Shown: positions 35,917 to 49,459, counted from the first letter of the stretch. The stretch is DNA of 64,000 bases from Circinella minor (GCA_016758965.1 JAEPRB010000010.1:124001-188000); one strand, 5' to 3'. The notes: generated from the letters alone by a model not told the origin. Made by a program: numbers and translations.

Positions 35917-38742
35917 TTATTCTTCCATAGCATATGAAGTTTCTTTGGCATTAGATGAGTTAATAGCTTGCACAATTCTTTCTTTGATTTTTTCAGCTGC
36001 AGTAGTATGTCTTAATTCAAGTGCATTACATATATAAGTATATGCAGAATCATATTCTTCCAGTTCAACTAAAACCTATATATGCATACAATGTCAGTAT
36101 AAGTATAATTAAATGGATTATTCAACAGATTATTATTTACCTCTGCCATGGTAACAAGTACTACAGGGTGACACGGATGAAGTCGTACAGCTTCATTTAG
36201 TAATGTTTTTGCTTGCCCGAATTGTTCCATTCCCTGGTACGCGGTTGCTAAGCCGTACCTTTTTTTGAGTTTACAAATATTTCCCGCGTTAACCTCCATA
36301 AAGGGATTTTTTAAGTCGTACAAATAAAATAAAATAAAAAGTTACCATCCGAGATAAGATCGTTTGTTTGCAACCATACAGTTTGCAAAGTGTAATTTGG
36401 CACCTAAGCAATTTCCTTTTTCCCACTCTTCATAGCCCAAGAGAGCATGGCCATAAGAACGAGAAGGATCATATTCAACGGCTTTTTGGAACCATTTGCT
36501 TGCTTCATTACCACCTTTAGCACATTTACTCCAATTACCTGCAGCAATATAAGCTTCATAGCAATGAGAACGATTTTGCTTCATCTTGTACGCCAACAAA
36601 TTCAGTTCCAGCTCATTTTCCAGATACCAAAGACAGGTTGAATAAATCGGCACACCATCACAAAACCAAGGTGCTAACCAAAATGCCCGTCGGAAGAATA
36701 CACGAGCATTTTGATAATCCGAAGCATCATAATATGCTTTACCTAATAGACAGAGTACACGGGCTGTTTCGTATTGTGAATCATCTAATTGCTGTAAAAC
36801 TAATGCTGCTTCTCGGCACCGGTAGAATGAATGGTACATGTATCCATTAGCTAATATTCGTAATACACCAATTGTTTTGTTCATGGCATCCAGTATAATG
36901 GGTTGTTGTTGCTTTAAAAAAGTGTTTTCAATGTTATTTGTTGATAAGCCAAAGTATTGACATATTTGTTCCGCCTAAATCATACAACAATCGGCATATT
37001 AGGATAACAATTATTCTAGTAGAAATTTTCCTAATGGGTATTATAATCTAATCTTTTTTCCCCACACTTTTTTTTATTACCTCTGATAATTCAGGTTGTG
37101 GTGGTTGTGCTGTTGATTCAGTTGCTTTTCTCTATTATTATGTAATATTATGAGTGAACTGCTAAATTAAAGCTGTCGTGAAAAAAATAATGATAGTGAT
37201 AAGTTATAAACAAAATCAAAAAACCCAGTTCCCTTACTTTGCCTTTGGATCCTCGTCCTCTTCCGCTTTTACCCGATGATCTGCTGGGAAAATGCATCCA
37301 ATTTAATGACAGTGTCCTTGTATAATACTGAGTTTGTTCAGATTAAAAAAAAAACTTTTTGCTTCTTATCTTTATAATTTACTTACGTTGTTGTTTCACG
37401 CCGATCATGCCCTTGTAGCCTCAAGGTAGAACCCGGAGCTAATTGATTTTGTGGGGTATCATCCTCGGATAAACCGCTATCCGCCCCTGCCATAAGATCG
37501 ACTTGTAAATGTTGTGGTTTTTCGGCTGGTGGCTTCTTATGTAATCCATGCTTGTTTTTATATGCTTCTTCTGCTTTCATCTTGTCAATATCTTGAGTGA
37601 CCATATCAATTTCCATATCCTTTCTTTCTTCAATCTCGCTCCTAGATTAATGGTTTTATTTATTTATATATAAGAAAAATATTTTAATTAACCTAATTAT
37701 TATATGGATCAATAAAATGTAGTGTATTAACATTTTTTATTTATTTATTTATTTTTACCTTTGTGGTTGAATATCTGTAATATCGCCATCTTTCATTACA
37801 TGAGAAAAAAAAACAAGGGATCGTAATTGGTCTAAAGATACGTCTTGATAATCATTACGTAATGATGGCATATAAGGTTCCACTTGATCCAAGGAAGGCC
37901 GTGGACCTTTCAATGTGATACCGACAATTGATGTTGACGGAGGTCGAGGTAATTGTTCTTTACGTTGAGGAAGTGGTGCACGGTCAAGACAAGTTGAATC
38001 AGGAACAAAGTCTTTAAATATATCATTAGGTAATGCTGCATTTTCAAAGTCAATGACATCTGGTGCAATATCACAAAGTGTTGTATATGCTGATATTTTG
38101 AATGGATTATCATCAAGACTTTCCCATAAGTGAATTGCTGCGCCTTGAATATTTTCGAGTTTTGAATAAAGTTCACCAAGTAAATTATTGATAGATCCTC
38201 TGCTTGGCATATGACTCCGTGTTATGACACTTGATAAATCTATAGTTTTAATTATAAGAAAAAAGTAGGAAGATATTTAGTATGAGAGATCGATCAGGAG
38301 AAAAATAGCGCATGTGTATGATTTATATTATGAAAATATATGAGAAAATTTTTCCATTACCGTCACCCCAATAATGAATATCAGAAAAGTCGCGTTTATG
38401 CATTTCCAGGGCGGTTGTTAAAGCTTTTACACCTTCACGCCAAAAAGTTTGTCGTGTTTCGTTATCTGCTTCTGCTTCATTACCCAATTTAAGGCAACTT
38501 CGTGCATATAAATTTCGACACGAAATCGATTCTGCTGATTTTAATACAGAGTAACTTCCATTATAATCGTTTAATAAATATAAACATTTCGCGTAAAGGA
38601 ATCGATATTCGTCGTTATTTTTATCCAAAGCATGTAATCGTTCAGCCAATAAAAGTGCGTTTTTGTAATCAAAGTCATCCACGTCCTTATTTACTAAGGC
38701 CATTAATACCCATGCTTCAACGGGATTTTCCATTTGTGACAT
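35917..38742 (-). CDS. CDC27: Anaphase-promoting complex subunit 3 (Cdc27, TPR protein)
   Basis: Eight exons on the minus strand (38742-38361, 38239-37759, 37641-37387, 37283-37238, 37131-37081, 36974-36346, 36258-36141, 36075-35917) give about 706 residues. The N-terminal TPRs include NALLLAERLHALDKNNDEYR and the layout typical of Cdc27; a polar, poorly conserved linker with SSGKSGRGRGSKGK follows; the C-terminal TPR array includes CLLGKAYYDASDYQNARVFF, GVPIYSTCLWYLENELELNL and SYGHALLGYEEWEKGN. Cdc27 binds the IR tail of Cdh1/Cdc20 coactivators and Apc10 and so recruits substrates to the APC/C ubiquitin ligase in the nucleus. The last TPRs are intact. The exon 4 acceptor has an alternative 3 bases downstream (CAGCAG). 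Its start lies 164 bp downstream of the next gene's stop. Confidence 0.87.
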
Positions 38743-38906
38743 TTGGTGTTTGTGTCAAATATAGTAAAAGACAGGAATTTCTTTTTTATTTTGTGGGAGG
38801 AGAGTGAACGACAAGTTATTATTATTATTATTATTATTATTAAAGAATTAGATAATGAATTTTTATTGTAGATTATTTACTAGAACTACTTTTTAAAGAC
38901 CGGTTG

Positions 38907-39994
38907 TTATTGACGACAAGCGAAATGAGATATACTTTCTAATGAGATCTCGAAACACTCTGTAATCAAATAATTTTAATGTGTTGAGAAATTAAGTATA
39001 TCTACCGAATAGTATCTTATCACAGTATGCACTAAAGTCTTCAGGATTTGCATCCGGTGGCTCTTCAACAGTGTCTCCTGGAGTTGCTGGAAAATTATAA
39101 AAGCATTGAAATATGGGTAGATGTGCTATTTGTTGTATTAGGCATTAAGTATTGGTCAAAATAGATTTAATCTGATATATTATATTCGAATATCTTACCA
39201 TATTTTTGTTCTTCAACTGATTCTACTTCAGTCTTTTCATCAATTTTATTTGTATTAACTATTACCGTTGAATCATCAGAATGATATTGATCCACGAGTG
39301 CATGAATACTCTTGGTACCTTCGTTGGGAAAATCAGCAGGCGGAATAACTGTTGTTTCTATTTCTGTTTTTGTGGATACTGCAGGATCTTCAGTGGATCG
39401 ATGACGCCCGAAGACTTTTTTTATCCAACCTAGCTCAACAGCACGTTCTAATAATGCCACCCTAGATCCAAATTTTACTTCATCGTGTTTGATGGTTGTT
39501 AGTACCGGTTCACTAGTACTTAGTGATGTTGGAGGTAAATGTTGTGATAGTTCTTTCTGATCATCTTTATTGCCAATATCATCTACTTCCTGATGGTCTT
39601 CAACGTCGAAGAAATCGTCGTCGTCGTCGTCGTCGTCATCATTACAAAAATTGTCTTGTCCAAGCTGTTGCTGTTGCTGCTGCTTTTTTCTACGATGAAA
39701 ATAATGCCGACCTGACATTATTGCTGAAACTGACTTCTCAATAGATGATGGCTCACTATTAACTGCTAACTTGGCTGTATTTGTTCCGCGATGCTGAGAT
39801 ATCTCAACGAGTTCTTTCCGTTGCCGATTACACCAAGCAGTAAGCGCTCTACCTTTAAGCGGAGTGCCTTGCTGTTGACGATGATTAGATGAAGTTTCGC
39901 CATGTTTTTGATAATTAGGATCAGAAACTGTAGTTGTTTTCTTTTTAGTATGTAGTTTCTTCATAAATGATGGCATCATAATTTTAGATGTCAT
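38907..39994 (-). CDS. Orphan basic/acidic low-complexity protein
   Basis: Three exons (39994-39199, 39086-39006, 38959-38907) give 309 residues in frame. The N-terminus is basic (MTSKIMMPSFMKKLHTKKK), followed by GRALTAWCNRQRKELVEISQ, a glutamine run, nine aspartates (encoded by the GTC repeat at 39611-39645 on the plus strand), and the more ordered KFGSRVALLERAVELGWIKK. The end reads PEDFSAYCDKILFGECFEIS. I recognise no family. The consistent splicing and codon use suggest a real gene; the function is unknown. Composition suggests a largely disordered nuclear or cytosolic protein. Confidence 0.65.
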
Positions 39995-40393
39995 CTTTTA
40001 GTGAGCTCGAAAGGAGCAATCTTGTAGAGAGGAGAGAATTACAAAAGAAAAAAAGTTAAAAAAAATTAAGGATAATTATAATAGAAAGGTATGTTTGGTT
40101 CATGCAGTAAAATGAGAAAAAGAAATCAAAATTAAAAAAAAAGAATAATAATAATGAGTTTATTTTAAACTTTTTCTTTTTCTGTTTTTCCTTTTCTATT
40201 CTCTTTGGCAACAAATAAAAAAAATGTTTATATTCCTACGTTCAGACCTCAATTTTCCGAGTTGTAGGTTTTTTAAGTTGTATTTTAAACAATCGTAAAT
40301 AATATAATATAAAAGATAATGTAAGTGGAATTGAGAAAGACTGGGGAAACATTGAGGAACAAATGTATGAAAAAATAAAGTTGTAATTTTTTT
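39995..40393. other. Intergenic region
   Basis: AT-rich promoter and terminator space between two minus-strand genes. No gene seen. Confidence 0.5.
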
Positions 40394-41335
40394 TTAAGTT
40401 TTGACAGGTGGTCTTCCAGTTGGTAATACTTTAGCTTTAGGGAATTCATGAGGACGGCGGCGGCGATTTTTATCACCATTATCTTGTTCTTCATTACCGT
40501 CCCAATCTTGTACAGTAATGGACGGTACATGTTCAGATTCTGGGTGATCCCTTTTACTATTCACAATAACTAATGTTGGCCGTTTTGATGTTGTACCACT
40601 TAATCGACGTGAATCTTTTGGTGATGAAAATGCTTTATCAGTATTATTTTTGCTGTCTCCTCCTTCATCATCATCACTGGGCATTGGACTTTCTAAGCGG
40701 AAATTTTCCAGGTCGTCCAGATCATCGTCTGACATTTCTGCTATAGCATGTGTCATATCGGATGCTAATACAGCTGTATTAGGTGGGGATTCCATTATCT
40801 GTTCCCAATCTTTACAAGGGGATCCTGGTGGTGATATCAAAAAGTTCTTTTCGCTTTTAGGTACTTGAAGTTGAAATTGAGCTGGATCCGGATTAATTGG
40901 ATTATGCTATATAAAATAGAGAAACGACCCACCATCAGTTAATATAACAAAGGCTTAGACAATATGACCTTTAGTAATTTTAAAATAGCTTACTTGGCCA
41001 TAATAAAGGCGAATTTCCATCCATAATTGATCGTTGCTAGGTTTTTCTTCAACTATATTAACGTTGAACACTTCGATCCCAGAATCATCTTTCATTGTAC
41101 GTTCCTCCCAAGAAAGGATCATTTTATCAATTGTGTCTCTTGCTTTAATAGCACAAGCAGTTTCTTCATATATAATCATTAAACGACCAAAGCCTTTCAT
41201 GGCAACAAATGCATAAAGAATTCCAAAATCATCGAATTTTGATCGGACATGTTCAAGTGCCGTTGGATAATTGAAAAAAGAAGATGGAACATTAGGCATC
41301 AATAAAGTATTGGTTGCTATGGATTTAGAATGCAT
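40394..41335 (-). CDS. RCN1: Calcipressin (calcineurin regulator, RCAN family)
   Basis: Two exons (41335-40994, 40906-40394) give 284 residues. The first 115 form the RRM-like fold with DFGILYAFVAMKGFGRLMII and NDQLWMEIRLYYGQ; the second exon opens HNPINPDPAQFQLQVPKSEK and contains the family signature FLISPPGSP at 136-144, the substrate-like segment that docks on calcineurin. A long acidic and Arg-rich tail follows. Calcipressins bind and tune the Ca2+/calmodulin phosphatase calcineurin in the cytosol. The signature serines, normally phosphorylated to switch between inhibition and stimulation, are present. It lies 156 bp downstream of the DNA ligase gene on the same strand. Confidence 0.92.
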
Positions 41336-41491
41336 TGTTATATTTATGATTTTTAGGTGGTAAGAAAAAGAAAATTAGAATAATTGAGGGAGTTGAAAGA
41401 TTTAATAATATGAGCAACGTGGCTAAAACAAAAAATAATTCGCCTTTTTATGCAAGGCCGCCTCACTCTCCTCCCCCCTCCCCCCATAAAA

Positions 41492-44400
41492 TTATTTTTT
41501 CTCCTCATGATGTTGTTGTTGCTGCAAGTTCTTTTGATTTGAATACATCGCTGTTAAGATATCGCTTGTAGTAGCATCGTATATTGTTTTATCACTTCTT
41601 GTTCGAAGATATCTTGGGAATCGTAATGATAGCCCTTTATTCTCATCAACGCGTCCAACGCCGCCTTTATGCATTGGACTGACTGTAATATCGGCGCCTA
41701 TTTTGGACATTTAAATGAAACAGATGTAGCGGTGTTACCAAGGTGACGTGAAGATGATGTTTCCCCCTAATTCTCAAAAGCCTTTTTTTTCCTTTCCATA
41801 CCTTTTATTTCCCATACTTCAGTAGCATCAAACCATACTTGATTATTTTTTATTAGTATTTATATACTAATGAAATATTTTTTCTTCAAAGGGAATTTTA
41901 ATAAAATATATAGTTTACCATCTGGTTGAAAGTCTGTGATATAATCATGACGAGGGTGGTCCAAAATACGTTGCTGGGAATCATTTTCATTATAAAAATG
42001 CTTCATTTCTTTATAAAATTTGTCAGTGAATCCTATCATTAAACTTTATATTAGTTTTATGTAATAAATAACTTAAGGAGTAAATATTTTTTTAAAGTTA
42101 AAAATATTATACAAAATATTACCAGACATGCATTTACAAACACTTTCAAAAGTGTCATTATCAGGGTTGTAGCATGCCAATAAAATTGGGGAGTACCAAC
42201 CCGCTTTACGTCCGTTGCCATACCATGCTCCTATAGGCTTTTTTTAAATAGCAAGAGTTTCTACGTATTATTACCTGAGTACACTCTCCTCGTTTTGTAT
42301 AATGTACCGTACCACTAAATCCAGAGAATCTCCTGTTCCTTCCAAGTAATCTTTTTTAATTTTAAGCCAACTTTCCATTCGTTTGTCTAGGTATCAAAAA
42401 ATACATTTTAGTTTTGATAACAACAATAGAAAAAAAAATAAGAAAGTGTACGTATATTTTTGAAAACAAAACAAATATATAGTATTTACTATTTTTTATA
42501 CATATGTTACGTACCTGGTTCGTAAGTTGCTAATGGATCTTGGTTTCTGGCACCGCTTTTTATACTAGTAGGATGATCGAGTACTTTAACCATGATCCCT
42601 TCGCAACCTTCATTTACGCTTTGTTCAAAAAATTCTTGCATTCTTTCTTGCTCTTCCAAATCCGTACCAGATGCTTGAATAGAGCTAACAAAATTAAACT
42701 TATTTTCAACCGGTTGAAAGTGTTGCTTGAGTAACAATTTTCTTTCTCGGAATGATAATTGAAGTAAAGAGCTGTCATTAAGAAACATCAAATCTAATTT
42801 ATCATTTGTCAGTAGTCTATTCGTCATTTTTTCTCTTATGGATACGTACATATCTATCTTATATAAATAAATATTCAACTCTCCAAATAACTTACCAAAG
42901 GCTAGTATACACTTGATAGAACATGGGTAATAGCATTATATAAGTTTCAGACGTACAGTATTATGACCTTGTACTATTCTCAATATCTAATTATCACTTA
43001 CAACATTGATTTTTATATTCTCAATCGTAACATTCTTACGTTCTCGATTACTAAGAATTTGGAATGGCAGAATTTTACCATTTTCATTAATAGCTACAAT
43101 TTCTGCATCCATGATAAAAGATCCAGTCCGTTCTTTCTTGATATGCGGTAAACATCTTACTATATCTGGATATTTATCGGTCATATCCTAATATATGTGT
43201 GTGATATATTGCATTGATATTATTGATATACATATTTCAAACCAGTTGGATATGCTATATTATCTAACATTTCTTTGAAACGATTATATATATATATATA
43301 TATATTTACCTCAAGATGACGACTGAAAATGTGTGTATTTCCTCTCGCATCCATATGAATCTGGGCCCGCTAATAAATATTTATAAGTGCAATATCAACA
43401 AAAATATCAATCAATAATATCAATCAATAATATCAATCAATAATATCAATCAATAATATCAATCAATAATATCAATCAATAATATCACCGATTTTCAATA
43501 ATATATAAACCTATACCTGTCCATCATATTTAAACTCACACACAAAATCTCTTGACCGTAGTTTGGTGAAAACGTTAGACATCGTTTTCGTAATCTGGCC
43601 AAGCATGGGACGAAGTGGTACACCTGGTGATTGGGCATATATGTCAATAAAAAAACATATTGATAGTACATATTTTATTAAACACAAAAATTGCAATAAT
43701 TGATCACCAGTAGTAGATACCAGTAAGAAAAATATAAAAAAACATGCTAAGATATATATACCAACAGTTAATCCACATTGTTCAAATATGCGCTTAATAT
43801 CACCACATTTTAAAAGCCAGGGTACGATGACATCCCAATTTGGACATTGGGCATAGCATTCTTTTAACAATCCCTCTGCAATTTTCATTTTTTGTATCAA
43901 TTCATCTTTTGAGTCATTAGGGTTTCGATATAATAATTTCATTGTATCTTGCTGCTGGGAAGATAATGGCAATGATGATGCTAGAGGTGGAGTGAGTGAT
44001 AGTACGCAGGCACGCGCAAACCCTATCAATACGGTTGTTCCAACAGCACCAATACGTAAGTTACCCACACAAGTTCTAACAATGTATCGTGCTTCATTAT
44101 CCTTTGCTGCGAGTAGCAATCGTTGAATGTGTTTACATTTTTCGTTGACTGTGCCCTTTCCTTCCACAGATGCAACTGTATGGAGTGTATCAAAGACGCC
44201 AGTGATAGTTAATGGTTTTGGTTCAACAATGGTTCGTACAGACGTTTTCACTGCATATGCCACGTCACCCCAATCACCATGATCCTTATAAAGTTGATGA
44301 AGCTTTTGCCGCGTTGCTCCTGATACCGCTGTTAATGCTTGTGTCAACACGAGAGGACCAATACCTAGTTCAATGCCTTTGTATGATGCACCAATAGTAT

Positions 44401-45067
44401 TGGAGCAAAGCCATAGTGTCGGAAGAATATCGGACGGTGCATGTATTATTAAAACGCGTAGCATGTTACAAAGAATATTAATTATTGTTATACGTGAACT
44501 TGTATCTGCAATAATGGCAAATGCTTGTGCCAGAAAACTATATGGAGCGGATATTTTCGTTGAGATGTCCTCGTGATTTGATGTACTTTTTTTAATATTA
44601 ACATTTTTCTTTGGCCATGATGATACTGAATAAGTAGACGGATCAAATACTAAAGGATCTGTTGTCAAAGATTGCTGTCCAGGCTGTATTATCGTAGATT
44701 CTTTCTCTATTGTTTTGGATGACGATACTGACAATTTTGCGGTTGTCATCTGTGGTAGAGCAGTAGGTATTACATCGCCGTCTACTTTTGTATCATTTTT
44801 AATCGTGTGGGAAGATTTTTTTGTTTGGTCTTCCGTATTTTGAATAGATGCTGCCGCTGTAGTAGTAACGACATTGTCATTGCTAATTGCTGTTATTTTT
44901 GCTGATGTGTCCATCTTTGTTGTTGGTAATTCTGGATAAAAGGGATTCAATGGAGATCCGTAGGCTTCTTGTTCTAGCACATGTTGACGCTTTCGCTGAT
45001 TCTCAAAAAATGCTTCAATGCCAATGGATCGTTTATTATTACTAGCAGCAGATTTTCTTTTTGGCAT
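41492..45067 (-). CDS. CDC9: DNA ligase I (ATP-dependent)
   Basis: Eleven exons on the minus strand (45067-43762, 43623-43517, 43369-43310, 43187-43002, 42911-42896, 42793-42515, 42386-42313, 42237-42123, 42032-41919, 41837-41802, 41697-41492) give 832 residues. It seals Okazaki fragments and repair nicks in the nucleus. The N-terminus has a PCNA-box-like RSIGIEAFF; after a disordered region comes the helical DNA-binding domain ([20 protein letters not shown]), then the nucleotidyltransferase with active-site lysine in CEFKYDGQ (K467), DAEIVA, and EGIMVKV. The OB-fold includes [20 protein letters not shown] and [14 protein letters not shown]. Exon 5 is only 16 nt (CILAF), and removing it would break the conserved core. 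The TATATATA-rich intron 3 and a 13 bp repeat in intron 2 are in the same region. Confidence 0.94.
43402..43490. repeat. 13 bp tandem repeat in a DNA ligase intron
   Basis: The unit AATATCAATCAAT is repeated about six times with no variation, entirely inside the intron between ligase exons 2 and 3 (43516-43370). A repeat of this purity is usually polymorphic in length. Confidence 0.92.
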
Positions 45068-46165
45068 AGTGTTTTGTATTAGACAAACTTAATCCAATTT
45101 GGTTGTGCTTAATAGCCAAAGTGGAAAAAATTATGCTGCGCATCCTTTTCTTTTAGTGTCGGTGATTATTCATAGTAAATAAACAGAGAATAGTATCCTT
45201 TTCTTTGTAATGAAACCTTTCATGGCTTAGATCACTTGAGGAATAATTTTGAAGTAACTATGTTTTAAAAAGCACATAGTATCAACCCCAACAGTGATAA
45301 TATTACCTGCCTGATTCTTATACCTGTTTCTTTTCAAACTATATATGAAAGTAGTTCATTCCGTTATTTCAACACATCGTCTCCTCGATCTGTTTGCTCA
45401 TTCTCCTGGTATTCACTCGCCTGATTAATCTCCAATTGCTAACAGCATAACAAACCATCGCTTTTGTTGATACAATAGGATACTTTCTCTAGCAGTGTAT
45501 CTTCGTCATTCTGTTCTGCTGCTTTATATGATAGCTCAGTTAATTCTTCTACTGATGTTCTATTTTATAGCCCAGTGAGCAAGTTATCTAAATTGAGACT
45601 CTGTAGCTTTTCAGATGTGATTTTCTTTTTGAAAAAAGTTGCCATAACAACACATTTATAGTTCTCCAAAAAAAAAATACTTCTATTCTTTTGATTGCAT
45701 CGACGAGAAAAAAGGGCAATAAGATAAATTCTTCAAGATTCGATTGAAAAAACCAGGAATTCGATTTGTTACTAGGTAACAGTTTTGTAGCTGTATGAAT
45801 TGTGAAAAAAAATACAGCATAAACTGGCTGGGGATTTGGTTGCGCATAATTTCCTGGCGGGAGCAACGAAAGACAAAGAGGGCTGGATTTAACCTCAGCG
45901 GCTTTGAAAGCTTATTGGTGGCGACACAAGAGTTTACTTGATCCTCCTCTTTCCACCTTGTAAGTAGTGTGTGTAAGGGGTATAGATATGTGAATGAAAA
46001 GAATGACGAAGAGAGAGTGTTAGATGGATGGATAGATGGATGAATGAAATGGATGGATTGGATAATTATTGAATGGATTACGAATTTTTGATGGATTAAT
46101 TAACCTTTACGAAATTTATTTATTCTTTCTCCATTGGGATTATTTTTTTTACAGCATAGTTAAAA
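45068..46165. other. Divergent promoter region (DNA ligase / uL2) with GATG tract
   Basis: LIG1 (minus) and the uL2 gene (plus) are transcribed away from each other across 1.1 kb. A degenerate (GATG)n/(GGAT)n tract lies at about 46022-46077, just before the uL2 start. I see no other gene. Confidence 0.6.
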
Positions 46166-47290
46166 ATGGGTCGTGTAGTTCGTGCTCAAAGAAAAGGTGC
46201 CGGAAGCGTCTTTAAGGCCCATACCGTCGGTCGCAAGGGCGCTGCTCAATTCCGTGTTCAAGATTACTCTGAACGCCATGGTTACATCCGTGGTCTTGTC
46301 AAGGAAATTGTTCACGATCCCGGACGTGGTGCTCCTCTTGCCAAGGTATATAATAATTATTAAACTTTATACATACATATGTTCTTTAAATGAATTAATA
46401 ACTAATATTGATATTGATATTTTATTTTTATTTTTTTATAATATCAATAGGTCGTTTTCCGCGATCCCTACAAGTACGTATTTAATTTCACAACAACAAT
46501 AAAAAACGACCGATTTAAAAATATAACGAAATCAATACAAACAACGAATAAAACAGATTATCTAACCAAATTTACGCACAACCATCTTTATCTACACCAC
46601 ATCTATTTGGAATAATTTAGGTATAAGCTTCGCACCGAAACTTTCATTGCCACCGAAGGCATGTACACTGGTCAATTCGTCTACTGTGGTAAGAAGGCTT
46701 CCTTGAACATCGGTAACGTCTTGCCCGTTTCCTCCATGCCCGAAGGTACTATTATCTGTAACGTCGAAGAAAAGGCTGGTGACCGTGGTGCTCTTGCCCG
46801 TACCTCTGGTAACTATGCCACCATCATCAGCCACGGTGAAGATGGTAAGACCCGTGTCCGTATGCCCTCCGGTTCCAAGAAGATCATTCCTTCTACTTCC
46901 CGTGCCTCCATCGGTGTCGTTGCTGGTGGTGGTCGTATTGACAAGCCTCTCTTGAAGGCTGGTCGTGCCTACTTCCGTGCTAAGGCTAAGCGTAACAACT
47001 GGCCCCGTACTCGTGGTGTTGCTATGAACCCCGTAGACCATCCTCACGGTGGTGGTAACCATCAACATATTGGTAAGGCTTCTACCATTAGCCGCTCCGC
47101 TCCTCCTGGTCAAAAGGTAACGTATTATTGAGAATAATTTGCTATGTATTGTGTATTTGGATTGAATTACAAAGAAAAGAAGGGTAGAGATTAATAATAT
47201 TTATTTGGATAATGTTATATATAGATTGGTCTTATTGCTGCTCGTCGTACTGGTCTCCTCCGTGGTACCAAGAAGGTCAAGGACCAATAA
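46166..47290 (+). CDS. RPL2: 60S ribosomal protein uL2 (L2/L8)
   Basis: Four exons (46166-46345, 46451-46473, 46621-47116, 47225-47290) give 254 residues, the size of yeast Rpl2. The start [20 protein letters not shown] and the sequence through [56 protein letters not shown] and [15 protein letters not shown] are diagnostic. The His in the HPHGGG loop sits near the peptidyl-transferase centre. Codon use is highly biased to C-ending codons (CGT, AAG, GGT, ATC), as expected for an abundant protein. A 23-nt exon 2 encodes only VVFRDPYK with its neighbour. Confidence 0.98.
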
Positions 47291-48294
47291 ATTTCTTAAT
47301 AAATGTATATTGTTTGCATTGTTTCTTTCTTTTTATCAAACCAGAATTTCTTATTTTTTTGTTGCAATGGATTTTGGTATCTAAGATGCTGTTGTGGGGT
47401 GGAATATTGGTGTATGTCCATATGTTTGAGCTTCGTTGATACATTTGTGTACTTGATGTAGTACGTATAAGGTTTATTGGAATTAGGAGGAATATAATAG
47501 TGTTGATTTCAACTAAAACACCGTAAGAGATAGTCATGCTAGACTATTTCAATATATGCTCTTTGATGAGATAATATCCTGCTCATTTTAGGCTTTTGCG
47601 TGGCATGAATTATATTATTTTACACATCATGTCTATTTCATAATTTGGATATTATCTTATATGTTTTTCAATTAATAAAAAGAAATGCATGTTCGTTTGA
47701 ATAATTTGTTGAATACTGTGTATGCGAATTGAACAAATTACTTTGTATGTGTAATAAAAACATATGCAACTAAAACGTAATATCTTTTTTTTTCTTTTAA
47801 CACATTTACTAACTGTTATAAGTCTGATGTAGTTGTTAAAGATAATATATAGATAGATGAATAAGTTAAGCTGACATTATATACAATTGAAAATGATGTA
47901 TTTATTCAACATCAATTTACACTTAAGCTCAATAAATAACTAAATGACACCCACAATTAATGAATACATATAATCACTCTACATATACAACTTGGTAATA
48001 ATATTTATTCTATCATTGGAATTTCTCCTAATGGGCACATCATCTTACTAAAAGGTATTAGGAAGGCAGTAAATGAGAGATGACGGGGGAGAGAAGGGAT
48101 AACTATTTTGATTTTAGTGTTCCTTGTACTAGACCAAAATTGTATTTAATTTCTCTAATAATGGTAGTTGCATACATTAGCACGCAATGAGTTACTTCAA
48201 CAGGTTCTCGGTGTTTCTTTTAAATCGATTGAAATATTTTGAAGTGTTAGTAACCATGAATCTTGATAACAGACGAGAAAGTCGCAAGGAAGAT
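47291..48294. other. Intergenic region, nothing recognised
   Basis: About 1 kb of AT-rich DNA downstream of the uL2 gene. I see no gene or repeat. Confidence 0.5.
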
Positions 48295-48299
48295 ATATG

Positions 48300-48476
48300 T
48301 TCGGATGCCACCGGATGCCACCGGATGCCATCGGATGCCAAAGGCTGTCCAATAAGCTGTCCGAGATAGCTGTCCGAGATAGCTGTCAAAACATAATCCC
48401 AAATACAAATTTGGATGCCACCGGATGCCCCCAGATGCCAAAGGCTGTCTAGCAAGCTGTCCGAGATAGCTGTCAA
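48300..48476. repeat. GC-richer minisatellite of GGATGCCA and CTGTCCGAGATAG units
   Basis: Two related modules (about 48300-48392 and 48413-48476) each contain several CGGATGCCAC units followed by AAAGGCTGTC, an AAGCTGTCC step and one or two CTGTCCGAGATAG units. The block is clearly less AT-rich than its surroundings. Units are short and contiguous with no regular unique spacers, so it is a minisatellite and not a CRISPR. Confidence 0.88.
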
Positions 48477-49459
48477 AATTTGCTTTGTTTCCTTGGAACA
48501 TGTAGTTTTAATACTTATTGAAATAATACTTAGCATTGAGTTGATAGAATATATCCAATGGGGACACCATTACGCTATCATACTAGCTGAAGAAAGATAA
48601 ATTACTCTCAAAAAACCTGACTTCCGAATCACCAGGTTCTAAAACGAAAAATAAATAAATAATTAAATGATCACCTGCATTCATCCATCTATCCACCTAT
48701 TTTTCGTTTTGTAGATAAAATACTTACAAATATTGTTTCTGGCTGTACTAATAATACTGGATTGTTATGAAGTTTTAAGTGAACAAAGCGTTGGTATAAT
48801 TTTCAAAACATGGCCTATGTTTTAGCTGTTACGTATATCAAACTGTCAGTTAGGACTATCCTTTTTTTTCGTTTGTTCCCCATATATATATATATATATA
48901 TATATATCCTCGCTCTTTTTGATATATCAGCAGGCTTTTATTCCTCCTAAATATGTATATATAGCAAAATATATACTTTACCCAATTTTACAAATCATTC
49001 AAGTGAACCACTTTTTTTCCCACGTTTCCTTGAACAAATACTGGTTTTAAATCCTTTGAGTTCGTTCTTAGGAGGTGTAACTCGTCTATCAGTTCAAAAT
49101 TATCTTCTTTTATAATTATCTGTTACTATTCTTACCTATTCCACTACCACTGAAATGAAGTGCTGGAATTCGAGTAGGTGATCACCTACGATGATATTCT
49201 TCAATTCATCGTTTCATATGAGAATCGTAAAACAAGGGTTTTGTGTACTTTTTTTAAAGGTTTTCATAATCATACTATCACAACATTATGTTTTTTTTTA
49301 CATATACCTGATCAATACATTCAGTTTTATTGAAATAATGGATATAAAAAAAATAGCTTTCCCGTACTAATAAAAATATCCTCTTTGTGGCTATTGTTTG
49401 CGTACCTACCTTTCATTCAAGAATATTAGATACGTTTAAATTTGATTTATTTTATTTAA

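Noticed and set aside
45588..45866. Minus-strand open frame of 92 residues upstream of uL2
   Set aside because: Phe/Ser/Lys-rich composition, no domain, lies in promoter space; judged chance.
46592..47113. Antisense open frame of 173 residues opposite uL2
   Set aside because: Thr/Ser/Gly-rich shadow of a highly biased ribosomal protein exon.
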